Shown here: piece by piece, positions 52,890-61,543 of the stretch
Position numbering within the stretch: position 1 is the first letter of the stretch
Layout of the letters: each line of letters opens with the position of its first letter
Source: Chrysogorgia sp. JL179-B06
Taxonomy: Eukaryota > Cnidaria > Anthozoa > Scleralcyonacea > Chrysogorgiidae
Reading direction: 5' to 3'
Assembly: GCA_035772405.1 (NCBI GenBank)
Contig: JAYKKM010000181.1
Location: 543,001-607,000 of the forward strand
DNA length: 64,000 nucleotides
Translations under genes and position numbers: made by a program
The notes under the pieces: generated by a model
Databases searched by the model: none
What the model was told of the DNA's origin: nothing
Seen by the model: only the letters and a program-made list of their open reading frames with translations

Positions 52890-54314
52890 CTACCGTTTTA
52901 GCTTATAATAGTCATAAGCAAACCACGCAAATACCACCGCGAGTACCCATAGATTTTGAGCCAACCATGCCAGACCCTTCGCACCCAACGTCAACACATT
53001 GTAGACTAAGTTAACCAACCCAACAGCCCATGGACCCATCTTCATTATCGCGTTCTTAACAGCCTGTGCGAATGACCTCGTAGCCATAGCGCCTTTCACA
53101 ACAGCAGACCTCCCAGCGATAATAATAGTTGTTATAATTCCAGCCATTGAAATTGTCACAGCGCTCAACCCAACCATGTTCTCTTTAGCCCACTTCTTGA
53201 ATTTCTGAAGTCTGTCAATGTCGACTTCTTGTTGCTCTCTAACTTCTTCAAGCTCACGCTGTCCTAGGGTTCTGTCTCTGGCCTGTCTAAGTCCAATCAC
53301 TCTCTCATGTAGATCAATATACTCTTCGTTCTCTGTGATCGTGAGGTCTTCTCTATCAAGCTTTGCTATTCTTTCGTTTGTGTGTTCTATCGTTTCTTGA
53401 AAGTGGTCTGCTTGTATTTGCAATGCACCATCGTCACCTATTCTTGATTCAGGCACCACACTATCGCTTGGATTAAGCACACCGTCCAGTTCGCGGTTTT
53501 CGTCCGGTGATAGCCCAGGTATGTCATCATAGTCCACTTTTGTTTCAATTACTGGGAAGTCATCTGGGGTTACTTCTGCTGTGACAGCTGTTGTTTCTAC
53601 ACTCTCAGTGATTTGATCAACTAACTGTTTGAACTGCTCAATCGCGTCTTTACTGCTCTTATCTTTACTGTAGATCAAACCATTTCTCCCAGGTATTAGA
53701 ATTCGTTTGGGTTTCCCATATTTACCATCTTTGTTTATTGGTTTGAAAAGAATAGACCCCGAGTCCGTCACCTGTGACCTGTTGACTATGTTCCTTGACG
53801 CGTCGTCACGGCCGAGTCCTTTTTTATACAATTTACGTATTTTCTTATTTATTAGCTTGATTCTTTCTACGTCATTTTTTGTTAACTCTTTGTTGAACGC
53901 TTTTAGTTCGCCCAGTCTTCTCTCAATTTCTTCCTCCTCTTCAAAAGCTAAATAGAAACTTATGTCATTGACGTCACCATATGGCTCCTGTTCGACAAAC
54001 TCTGCCGCTGGGACTTCTGTGTTAGTCTCCCTTATTGTCACCGTTTTACCATCGTCAGTGTCGATAAATGACGTCTCTTTTTTCCCACCTTGCCTTCTAG
54101 TTAGCTCACTTCTTATCTTACTCGCTGTGTCGCGGTTGTTGATAAAATTAACACGAACGTCTTTCGGCATCTCATTCGTACCGTACTCAATGGTTGTCTT
54201 GAGCCACTCATCAGTCTCGGTGAGCTCCTCTTCTAATTGCTCATCAGTGGCGTCATCGTACTCATCGAGGTTTTCCATCTCGAAGTCATCAAAACCTTCC
54301 CCACCTTCAGCCAT
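52890..54314 (-). CDS. Acidic protein with C-terminal membrane segments, Polinton-type
   Basis: 474 aa, uninterrupted. Residues 1-60 are very acidic (FDDFEMENLDEYDDATDEQL). A charged, probably coiled middle runs to about 380 (EVREQQEVDIDRLQKFKKWAKE). The last ~95 residues hold two or three hydrophobic segments (LSAVTISMAGIITTIIIAG; an amphipathic Ala/Lys part; WVLAVVFAWFAY) and a short basic end. Proteins of this layout accompany Polinton/adintovirus-like elements in invertebrates, to my memory. A membrane-active or membrane-anchored virion role is a guess. It ends within a few bases of the snRNA-array boundary. Confidence 0.7.
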   Translation of the reverse strand: MAEGGEGFDDFEMENLDEYDDATDEQLEEELTETDEWLKTTIEYGTNEMPKDVRVNFINNRDTASKIRSELTRRQGGKKETSFIDTDDGKTVTIRETNTEVPAAEFVEQEPYGDVNDISFYLAFEEEEEIERRLGELKAFNKELTKNDVERIKLINKKIRKLYKKGLGRDDASRNIVNRSQVTDSGSILFKPINKDGKYGKPKRILIPGRNGLIYSKDKSSKDAIEQFKQLVDQITESVETTAVTAEVTPDDFPVIETKVDYDDIPGLSPDENRELDGVLNPSDSVVPESRIGDDGALQIQADHFQETIEHTNERIAKLDREDLTITENEEYIDLHERVIGLRQARDRTLGQRELEEVREQQEVDIDRLQKFKKWAKENMVGLSAVTISMAGIITTIIIAGRSAVVKGAMATRSFAQAVKNAIMKMGPWAVGLVNLVYNVLTLGAKGLAWLAQNLWVLAVVFAWFAYDYYKLKR

Positions 54315-54320
54315 ATTACA

Positions 54321-54600
54321 TTAACTCACATTTTGAATATCGCTTTCTGGTATCCACGAATTATGTTTGCTTTCGTAACCTAACCACTTGACCAACACCA
54401 TCTTCTTTCCTCTGACTTTCTTTCTTTTCAACACCTTTTCAACTCTATACACGTCATCACCATGTGAACGATAATTCCTGTTCATAAAACTTCCCAATAA
54501 TCTGTTCACCGCTTATGTCCTCAATTTCATACACATTCGGATCACCGCGAACAACCTTCACCACTTTGAACAGCTCTTCAGTGAAGTTAGCCTCATAACC
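54321..54600 (-). pseudogene. Integrase C-terminal remnant with chromodomain
   Basis: The minus strand encodes a chromodomain (VYRVEKVLKRKK, LVKWLGYESKHNSWIP) preceded, in another frame, by the SH3-like tail typical of Polinton integrases (KGYEANFTEELFKVV, IGKFYEQEL). A frameshift near 54,480-54,490 separates the parts. The zinc finger and DDE core are missing; at about 54,600 the sequence passes into a different minus-strand gene. It is only the tail of a gene that would integrate the element DNA. Confidence 0.8.
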
Positions 54601-54901
54601 CTTTGTGAACACACTCTTGTACTACATTGCTCTCCGTCTCAACAACGTCACACGAGACTTCTATATACTTCAGACCTCTATACATATTAACCTTGTTTGG
54701 GCTGACGTGCCACTCCTTCCCTTGGATTAACGTGTTTTCTGCAAAGCCAAGAAGAGGTCCAACCCCCAGCAATCTAAACGGGGCTACAGTCTTTACTCTA
54801 CATCCAACCATAATGTGTGGGTTATCATGCGTGACCATTATTGCGTTGTCAAAGGACACAACTTTTTCATCACCTTCAATGAATACCGTCAACTTTCGCA
54901 T
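54593..54901 (-). pseudogene. Unknown Polinton-associated protein, probably fragment
   Basis: About 103 aa from the Met before RKLTVFIEGDEKVV. It looks globular and beta-rich (VGCRVKTVAPFRLLG; KYIEVSCDVVETESN). The final part recalls the capsid-type proteins of Polinton-like elements, but I cannot assign it. It stops where the integrase-tail homology begins (about 54,600), which suggests a deletion joining two genes. A few in-frame codons precede this Met. Confidence 0.4.
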
Positions 54902-54927
54902 TGTGTATAACATACGGTACATTATAT

Positions 54928-56589
54928 ATGCAGAGAGCCCTTCACGACTACTATGGAAAGTACTACGAACGTGCGATGGCGAACACATCGAAGGCTACAC
55001 ATGACGCAAAGGCAGACCTCATCAAAAGGTACCCCACGCCACTTTAAGCAAATTCGAGTTCGATCCAAATGTTTCACAAGACGGTGAGGTATTAAGCGTT
55101 GACGTATACTTCAAAAACAACGACATCCTTAGCACAGACGTGAGTAGCACAACCTTCAAAAATGACAAAAACATGTGGAAGTGGTTGCACAATAGTAAGT
55201 TCCCAATAATATGGCAAGGCGGTGGAACCATCCAACCACTACCAAAAGGTCATAAGAACCACTGGGGGCTTTGGGATGGTTATCCAACGGAAAACGTGTT
55301 GAATTATCCAGTGAATAACTTCAAAGTCTTTGTTAACCAAAATCGAGTTCGATCCAAATGTTTCACAAGACGGTGAGGTATTAAGCGTTGACGTATACTT
55401 CAAAAACAACGACATCCTTAGCACAGACGTGAGTAGCACAACCTTCAAAAATGACAAAAACATGTGGAAGTGGTTGCACAATAGTAAGTTCCCAATAATA
55501 TGGCAAGGCGGTGGAACTATCCAACCACTACCAAAAGGTCATAAGAACCACTGGGGGCTTTGGGATGGTTATCCAACGGAAAACGTGTTGAATTATCCAG
55601 TGAATAACTTCAAAGTCTTTGTTAACCAAAATCAAAGACCGTGTCAAAGTGGGACGACAACGAATCTTACTATCCTGTTGTGTTTGCGACGTATTGTGCG
55701 AGTCTCGCTGCAACATGTATCAGTGTCACAAGAAGTTCACCCCGTGGTCACAAGTGTGATGAGATTTCATGTGTACTTCACCATTAGGAGACTTCTCAGG
55801 AGAATGGAAGGTGGTGAGACCATGAAATCGATAAGTAGAGAATTCAACGCTTCCGAATTGTATGGTGAAACGTCCAAGATCGCCAGAAAACATTACTACC
55901 AGTGTAAAGTCCTGAGCGATGGTACTTTAGGTGAATCCAGAGTCTACACACTCAACGACACTCAGAACGATTATAAACGATACGTCGCGCGATTGTCAGA
56001 CGGCTTTACCAACATTGGACTGCAATATCTAAACCAAAGTATAGAAGCCTTTGTGTACTCCACACTTGGTGCGCAAGCGAGAACACGTGTGTCAGTCGTT
56101 GGTGGTTCTGCGGGAAGTCTAGAAACCCAACAAGAATTCCGCAAGTTGTTCGCTGACAGTGTTATCAACTACGACGTATCAACATGGATTCTCAACATGA
56201 ACAAATCGATTAGAGACACCAACGTTGTCCAAAATCTCGCAGTGTCGCCGTCTACATGGTTAATGCCAAGCAACGTGGTGATACTCAAGAACAAAATCGC
56301 TGGGTACAACAACCTGCTAAAGATTGCCACACCTTCCATGAAATTTGGAGTGAACACTCGCTTGAATGCGACGACACCAACGACTGTGGTTAAAAAAGTC
56401 CACCAAGAAAGCGCGACGACTCACTCAGTAGTTGCACCACCACCTGTGAAGAAAACAGTCACTACTACCACCAATCGGGGGATGGCGCACGACAACACCG
56501 TAAGTAAGTCAGACACGACAACGCTAGCGATAGTGTTAGCACTCTCAGCAGTCTCTGGCTATCTAGTAAGTAAATACACCTTGAAGTAG
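54928..56589 (+). pseudogene. Broken putative virion gene with C-terminal membrane anchor
   Basis: A 39-codon frame starts at 54,928 (MQRALHDYYGKYYERAMA) and stops at 55,047. Related sequence then continues in other frames through a 289-bp tandem duplication. The largest open part (~55,800-56,589) reads FNASELYGETSKIA ... LQYLNQSIEAFVYSTL, a Thr/Val/Pro-rich linker and a C-terminal hydrophobic segment (LAIVLALSAVSGYLV). Several frame changes between 55,050 and 55,850 show it is not functional. It could be a minor capsid or other structural protein; I do not recognise it. Confidence 0.5.
55054..55631 (+). repeat. 289-bp tandem duplication inside the broken gene
   Basis: 55,054-55,342 and 55,343-55,631 are the same apart from one base (ggaacc versus ggaact in the ggcggtggaa(c/t) area). 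289 is not a multiple of three, so the duplication itself shifts the frame. Near-identity means it is recent, or an assembly artefact. Confidence 0.92.
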
Positions 56590-56591
56590 TA

Positions 56592-57540
56592 ATGAGTCTA
56601 AACTATGGATTTGAGTCTGACGACGGCCATGGCAAAATAATAGCAAGAACAAAAAGACATTTGGACCACGATCCTAAGTTGAGCGTGACTGGTGGAAGGA
56701 TGTCTGGACCAATAGACATGCAAGGCTCAGCAATAAAAAACGTAGCAGACCCAGTCGATGACTCAGACGCCACAAACAAAAGAACTCTAGAGCAATTGCT
56801 ATCACTCAAGAGTCAGTCCTATGATGTTGTGTTCGACTTCAACGTCAACACACACGCCTTGAAAAACGTGGAATTTCACACCAATGGTTCAAACAAAGTG
56901 AAAGCCATTGGTGAAACAAGTAAATTAGTGCAAAACAACCCAGCTTATGGTCCTATTATTGGTATTAACGGTGCAGGTCATAGTTTTCTGTCCCCTGAGT
57001 TGACACCAATTCCACTTGAATCAGGCCTTCATTTTAACTGTCCGAGTATGCAATGGTGTGACCTCTCCATTTTTGTTGTAGTGTGGCTACCCACGAGAAC
57101 CACAGGGTCAAATTGGGAGACAATTATATCAAACGACGACGGTCAATGGGACAAGTTCATAGGGTACAAGTCTACAAGACTGGTATGACTAATGGACTCG
57201 CGTATGGTGGCAGCGTCCCAGCAATGGAGAACGTATGCACTACATGTATTCCAAGTGGTGTTGACCTCACCAAAATGCATATGATATCAATACACTTCGC
57301 ACGTCAGGGTCAACAACGTCAAGTCAACTGACTCAGACTTCATAGCGAATATGAAAAAGGCACACCTTATGGAACAATTTTTGGAATGCATCGACCAAGA
57401 ATACCACTCGCACCTTATGTATACCCATCATTGATAGAATTCTATGGTGTGAAAATCGTGAGTGGCTACATGACAAACCGAGACATAATCATGGGTGGAG
57501 AAATGATGAAGGAATATGGTATAAAGTGAGCGTTCGATGC
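56592..57540 (+). pseudogene. Fibre-like protein, frameshifted
   Basis: It starts 3 nt after the previous stop. The N-terminus has a motif common in phage and virus fibres, GGRMSGPIDMQGSAIKNVADP followed by DSDATNKRTL (a shaft-type repeat leading into a trimer). A beta-rich, lectin-like head follows (SPMQWCDL-type strands; TTGSNWETIISNDDGQWDKF). At about 57,182 the frame moves: the head continues at 57,180-57,331 (AYGGSVPAMENV) and possibly to 57,540, where further pieces appear in other frames. Likely a cell-attachment fibre of the ancestral virus-like element; now broken. Confidence 0.55.
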
Positions 57541-57559
57541 CTACGTCATTACCGTTAAA

Positions 57560-57808
57560 GTGATCTTCGAAGCTGAGACTAAACCTGTGTTAAATATTAT
57601 GGGAACATGTATTTCAAAAGAACGTGAAATATATAAGATAAATAAAACGACTGACCACATGTTCAAAGCTGGTGGGTCATTTGGTCGCGGCAATGTGAGC
57701 CTTGAGCTCCATGCTGAGATTGGTCTGAGGTCAAGAAAGACTTATGGTGAACCCATTTTTCTACCTGGAGAAGAACCAGACGACATAATAACACCATCAA
57801 CACCATAA
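57560..57808 (+). CDS. Hypothetical 82-aa protein or tail of the fibre region
   Basis: Open frame with IMGTCISKEREIYKINK and GGSFGRGNVSLELHAEIG, possibly beta-rich. It may be the remaining C-terminal part of the preceding fibre-like gene and not a gene of its own. No family recognised. Confidence 0.35.
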   Translation: MIFEAETKPVLNIMGTCISKEREIYKINKTTDHMFKAGGSFGRGNVSLELHAEIGLRSRKTYGEPIFLPGEEPDDIITPSTP

Positions 57809-57841
57809 GAAACACATAGTGTAGACACACCTTATGTTATA

Positions 57842-58009
57842 ATGAGTTGGTTCACAAGGCTGGTTCGTGGTGTGAGAGACTTTTTCAGACGTAAGTCGAA
57901 GAACAAATCAAGTGTTAAAACACATCGGATGCGCTGGTACACGACGCGTCAGGTCTATAAAGTCCCTAATAATGATAGGGACAAAGTGCAGCTTGTTGAC
58001 GCACCATAA
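57842..58009 (+). CDS. Small basic protein, 55 aa
   Basis: Begins MSWFTRLVRGVRDFFRRKSK: an amphipathic, strongly basic N-terminal helix with aromatic residues, then RMRWYTTRQVYKVP and an acidic end. It has the look of a membrane-active or nucleic-acid-binding virion peptide, but no family is recognised. It lies between the fibre-like gene and the BRO-N gene on the same strand, with 31 nt to the next start. Confidence 0.45.
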   Translation: MSWFTRLVRGVRDFFRRKSKNKSSVKTHRMRWYTTRQVYKVPNNDRDKVQLVDAP

Positions 58010-58040
58010 ATAATTTTATTTTTTTTGCGAGACTATAGTA

Positions 58041-58322
58041 ATGACCACACTTCAAGTGTTCGATTTTGACGACCATCAAGTCACGACAGCCACGAATAAC
58101 GACAATGTGTGGTTTAAAGCGAAAGACGTTGCAAGAGCTCTAGGTTATGCCCAACCAAAGAGTGCAGTGCGTGACCACGTTGAACCTGACTGCAAAATCG
58201 AGGCCTGTGATTTAGTGGGTGTCATCGGGCCGAGCTCACAAGCCCTATTTATCAACGAACTTGGTGTTTATTCGTTGGTGTTCTCAAGTGATATGGAATG
58301 CGCGAAACAGTTCGGAAAGTGG
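58041..58322 (+). pseudogene. BRO-N domain, 5' half of a gene split by a transposon
   Basis: About 94 residues of the BRO family N-terminal domain: VWFKAKDVARALGYAQPKSAVRDHV and INELGVYSLVFSS are characteristic. BRO-N domains bind DNA in baculoviruses, phages and Polinton-like elements. The frame runs into the transposon at 58,323 and stops at once. The missing end of the domain (EVLPSVRKS) is found in frame at 59,180, beyond the insertion. So this and the VRR-NUC frame were one gene. Confidence 0.85.
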
Positions 58323-59170
58323 TAGCCTACGTCATAGTCTGTGAAATTTTGAAAACCACAGACTATGAACCAGCGCCGTTAATCGTGTTCTGTGACGTAG
58401 CTACTATAAGGAATCTTTATAGTAGACCATGATTGGTCGCTTAGAAATATTAGTTAATACGTGATATTCAATTGGTTAAGAACTACTTCCGTTTTCAATG
58501 TTTGTTGTTTACAACTAACGGCACGAAGACAGTTTCTCAGCCGCCTCAACGTATTCTTTGTAAACGAGACTATTAAAAGAGTTTGCTAAAACTTTCGAAG
58601 GATGACTGTTTATTGTCGGCATAATTTTGGTTCGAGGATGATCAAACAGTCGAAGAGATGCGGGAATTGAATTGTTAATCATACGATATTTCCAGGTAGC
58701 CGTCGAGTGTCGATTCTCGTTATACTGTTTCTTTTAGCTTTTCAGCTTGTCCTATTTGTCTATTAGAACTTTTTATATGATTTCTTAAACTTTTAGTGAA
58801 TACTCGTTAGTTTCTATAAGCATAGACTTGCTCCAAGTCTGCCTCTTGATTGTTTCGGGTTTATTTAAAGACGTGTTTGTTTGAGAATACGGGTTTGTTT
58901 CGAGACAGGTTCTTTTCAAAACATTGAAACAAACCGTCTTTGAAACCAAACCACTCTCGAAATAAACCCGTCTTCTCGAAACAAACCCGTCTTTAAATAA
59001 ACCCGAAACAATCAAGAGGCAGACTTGGAGCAAGTCTATTATAAGGCATAAGCACAATCTATAAGCATTGCGAATAATCGGCATAAATTACAGAACACAC
59101 AATTTGGCTCTGATGCACAGACGCTACTTAGCGCCTCCTTTTTGCGCCCGCGAGCGTCTGTACGCAGGCT
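58323..59170. mobile_element. 848-bp non-autonomous DNA transposon with 9-bp target duplication
   Basis: Flanked by ggaaagtgg (58,314-58,322 and 59,171-59,179). Ends are inverted: (t)agcctacgt at the left, acgcaggct at the right. Internal hairpins near the ends: catagtctgtg/cacagactatg (58,333/58,357), ctactataa/ttatagtag (58,401/58,417), cagacgct/agcgtctg (59,118/59,153). No gene inside. The 9-bp duplication fits Mutator-like elements; 8-bp hAT-type duplication with one chance base is an alternative. Confidence 0.8.
58821..59039. repeat. Long imperfect inverted repeat (foldback element) nested in the transposon
   Basis: atagacttg at 58,822 pairs with caagtctat ending 59,039. The arms continue through ctgcctcttgattgtttcgg / ccgaaacaatcaagaggcag and gggtttattt / aaataaaccc, then more weakly toward the centre. 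The hexamer tataag lies just outside on both sides (58,815-58,820 and 59,040-59,045), a possible target duplication. So it may be a separate MITE that jumped into the larger one. Confidence 0.8.
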
Positions 59171-59179
59171 GGAAAGTGG

Positions 59180-59641
59180 GTGCGCTCAGAGGTCTTACCA
59201 AGTGTCAGAAAGAGTAGATCACACGTCGGTCTCCAGCACAATCAATTCGTGGTGATCACTGAATTCGACCTACACACGAAAGTTGTTGGTTACATTGGGA
59301 AATACCACCCAGAAGCTATTTTGATAGCTGCTTGTGGTGAAAACCAAGACACTTCAAACAAAAGAATAAATTCATGGAAAAAAGGTTACCAACGTGGGAC
59401 ACCTGATCTAATTATTGCCAATGGGCACAAAACGTATAGTGGACTTGTGATTGAGTTCAAGAATCCAGGCGGCACAGGCAAAACGTCCGAAGACCAAAAG
59501 AAAATGATACTTTACGACAACGCTATTAATGTGATAACAAATTATTTCTCTGACATCAGGTTTCAATGTCCCTGGTGTATTCGTAAATTTAAAAGTAGAG
59601 CGACGTTAGACAGCCATAGTTGTTGCGCTAAAAAAGTTTAG
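59180..59641 (+). pseudogene. VRR-NUC nuclease domain with C-terminal zinc finger, 3' half of the split gene
   Basis: The first codons complete the BRO-N domain. Residues ~25-120 are a VRR-NUC nuclease: GYQRGTPDLIIANG ... YSGLVIEFKNPGGTGK carries the PD and (I/V)E-x-K catalytic motif. The C-terminal finger is CPWCIRKFKSRATLDSHSC. VRR-NUC enzymes cut branched or nicked DNA. No start codon of its own is convincing (the frame opens with GTG at the insertion edge). It ends 59,641, overlapping the stop of the thymidine kinase, which is read toward it. Confidence 0.85.
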
Positions 59642-60204
59642 TGATCAGGATGATGACGTCTACACACTGCTTTGTATTGTTCAGCACCACCAACAAATGA
59701 TGGTCCTGGATTGTATCTCCAATTGAATGGTGCTTCAACAGTTGTCCCATCAATGTCACGACAAACAGCACAATACGCTTTTAGAAAGGTGATGTCATCC
59801 GCTATTGGGAACAACGTGTCAAGTTCACCAAGTCTCTTCAAGTGCTCTGTCGTTATGAGACCACAAATAATGACGTGAACGTCAGCTTTGACATACTCGC
59901 GAATAACTGATAGATCAGAGTACCAATGGCCCTCATCAATGCCAATGACATCGTAATCAGTTAGTTCATTACAACTTGGGAGGTTGGTGATTAACTTTGC
60001 AGGTAAACTGTCTGATCCGACAACAATGGTCTGACGATGTGTGGAGAACGTGTGGTCAGTTCGTTGGGTGTCACCTGCATTGTTCATATAGAGGACATTG
60101 AGCCCTGATTTACTTAGCGCGACTAGTCTGCGTAGAGTCTCTGTCGTTTTTCCTGCGAACATGGGACCAATCACGATTTCCAGTTTACCAACTTTCTCTG
60201 TCAT
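59638..60204 (-). CDS. tk: Thymidine kinase, type II (TK1-like)
   Basis: 188 aa, intact, normal length for the family. Phosphorylates thymidine to dTMP with ATP, supplying nucleotides for DNA replication in non-dividing cells. P-loop GPMFAGKTTE at residues 13-22; DEGHW motif near 90 (usually DEGQF; the Gln/Phe pair is His/Trp here); zinc-site cysteines CAVC near 145 and a C-terminal C-x2-H-type cluster (VCRRHHPD); dimer and lasso segments are present. Convergent with the VRR-NUC gene by a few bases. Common in large DNA viruses and rare in Polintons, so of interest here. Confidence 0.93.
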   Translation of the reverse strand: MTEKVGKLEIVIGPMFAGKTTETLRRLVALSKSGLNVLYMNNAGDTQRTDHTFSTHRQTIVVGSDSLPAKLITNLPSCNELTDYDVIGIDEGHWYSDLSVIREYVKADVHVIICGLITTEHLKRLGELDTLFPIADDITFLKAYCAVCRDIDGTTVEAPFNWRYNPGPSFVGGAEQYKAVCRRHHPDH

Positions 60205-60231
60205 GGTTACTATACCCTCTGAGATTTTTTT

Positions 60232-60825
60232 TTATTGTGGTAACCATCGTTCAGTGTTAACTATCCGCTGAAGCTCTAAGTTTTCAAGATGAGACCTCGA
60301 GCTCTCATGTCTTGAGCGACACATTGGGCTATTGGTGACCACACCGCTATCATCCTCCTCGATATCATCCACACCCACTATTTCATTACACCCCACCTTG
60401 CAAACGTTAACGTCACGGTTTGCGGCGAGCTCTAGCCACGCTTTGAGTTTGGTTGGACTCGGTCTCCATAGAAGGCTCGCTAAGAACACTTCGAGGTAGT
60501 TACCGAGTAGCACGGCGGTGGACTCACAAGGGTTGCCTAAGTAGTCGTTACCTGCTAACACAACGTGCTTGAACGGTAAGTAACACCACACAGGGATCTT
60601 GCTAACTAACTCGTTAACCATCCTGTTGGCTCTATCTTCTTGAAGATTGACCCAAGCCTCGTGAATGCGCTTTGTAGTGAGAAGCTGAGCGCTAAATCGT
60701 CTTGTCGCCTCCTCATTTTTACACCAGCGTTCGCACAACGTGAAGACTGACGAGTACTTTTTTAAGACGCTAGGTCCAGAGGCGCCTTGTGGGGTACACA
60801 CATTGATAAAGGTGTGTCTCACCAT
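60232..60825 (-). CDS. Unknown protein, paralogue of the next gene
   Basis: 197 aa, uninterrupted. No family recognised. The central part (CYLPFKHVVLAGNDYLGNP ... LGNYLEVFLASLLWRPSPTKL) aligns with the frame at 60,869-61,147, and each is followed by a short Cys-containing stretch (VNVCKVGCNEIV here). Helical, with Cys and His at the C-terminus (CRSRHESSRSH). Same strand as tk, 27 nt upstream of it. May be specific to this virus-like lineage. Confidence 0.6.
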   Translation of the reverse strand: MVRHTFINVCTPQGASGPSVLKKYSSVFTLCERWCKNEEATRRFSAQLLTTKRIHEAWVNLQEDRANRMVNELVSKIPVWCYLPFKHVVLAGNDYLGNPCESTAVLLGNYLEVFLASLLWRPSPTKLKAWLELAANRDVNVCKVGCNEIVGVDDIEEDDSGVVTNSPMCRSRHESSRSHLENLELQRIVNTERWLPQ

Positions 60826-60868
60826 TTCAGAGTCATTATACTATACCTCCAGAGAAAAAGCTTAATTT

Positions 60869-61147
60869 TTAGTGCGTTTGGTTTGGGGAGCTGTGAGAAA
60901 TTTGTAGTGACATGTGCTGACGCTCAAACACACCTTGGCACCCCTCACACACATAAGCGTCATAGTTCTCAGCGAGTCTCAACCACGCTTCGAGAACAGA
61001 CCTTTTTGGTCTCCACACAAGGCTCGCGAGCAATACATCAAGGTGTTGGGACACCAACACACCGGAATTGACGCTGGGGTTGTCCAAGTGGTCAGAACCT
61101 GCGTACCCAAGGTGTTTGCATGCTAAATAGCTCCCCAGAGGGACCAT
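60869..61147 (-). CDS. Unknown protein, shorter paralogue of 60,232-60,825
   Basis: 93 aa from the Met before VPLGSYLACKHLGYAG. An in-frame upstream extension to 61,321 falls in a perfect-looking hairpin and is unlikely to be coding. Shares the block LACKHLGYAGSDHLDNPSVNSGVLVSQHL...LLASLVWRP (in parts) with its neighbour, then YVCEGCQGVFERQH, a C-x2-C pair. Probably a tandem duplicate, truncated at its N-terminus. Confidence 0.5.
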   Translation of the reverse strand: MVPLGSYLACKHLGYAGSDHLDNPSVNSGVLVSQHLDVLLASLVWRPKRSVLEAWLRLAENYDAYVCEGCQGVFERQHMSLQISHSSPNQTH

Positions 61148-61193
61148 CAGTAGTATAGAAACTGGGGGTGGCAGCGCATTTTTCCATTTTTCA

Positions 61194-61320
61194 TGTCTCA
61201 ACTTTTTTCTCTGGTGAACGCAGCACTTTTTCCGTTTTTGGATTCCACATATAACTTTCGAGCAAATATGTGGAACCAAAAAACGGAAAAAGTGCTGCGT
61301 TCTCCAGAGGAGTTGAGACA
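61194..61320. repeat. Long hairpin, arms about 55-59 bp, 13-nt loop
   Basis: tgtctcaac at 61,194 pairs with gttgagaca ending 61,320. The arms include the perfect stretch gaacgcagcactttttccg / cggaaaaagtgctgcgttc and ccacatat / atatgtgg around the loop 61,253-61,265. It lies exactly between the minus-strand block of genes and the plus-strand polymerase block. It could be a bidirectional terminator, a replication or packaging signal, or a MITE. Confidence 0.88.
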
Positions 61321-61325
61321 TTCAA

Positions 61326-61517
61326 ATGGAAAATATATCACATGGTTTGGAGCCTATGAGACATGTCTCAGCTAATAGGCTACAGAGTGAGGTGTCTGGA
61401 CGTGGTGCTAGACGTGGTGCTGCTGTGGGTGGGGATGTCGCTCGTAACAAGATTATGTCAAGTAATATTGTGCATGATCCTGATATGGGATTTATTATAA
61501 AAGACCTAAGAACTTAG
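61326..61517 (+). CDS. Small Arg/Gly-rich protein, 63 aa
   Basis: Contains SGRGARRGAAVGGDVARNK and SNIVHDPDMGF. A related motif order (VGG(D/N)VAR ... SS ... DP.MG) recurs in the next small frame, so the two are tandem paralogues. Function unknown; the basic Arg-rich part could bind nucleic acid or be a core peptide. Confidence 0.4.
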   Translation: MENISHGLEPMRHVSANRLQSEVSGRGARRGAAVGGDVARNKIMSSNIVHDPDMGFIIKDLRT

Positions 61518-61543
61518 CTATATTAAATAATAAAACGACTCTT

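Noticed and set aside
54627..55004. Plus-strand frame of 125 codons opposite the integrase-tail region
   Set aside because: Antisense of a better supported minus-strand frame with beta-rich, capsid-like composition.
61148..61321. N-terminal 58 codons of the 60,869-61,321 frame
   Set aside because: They are read from the arms of the long hairpin; similarity to the paralogue begins only downstream.
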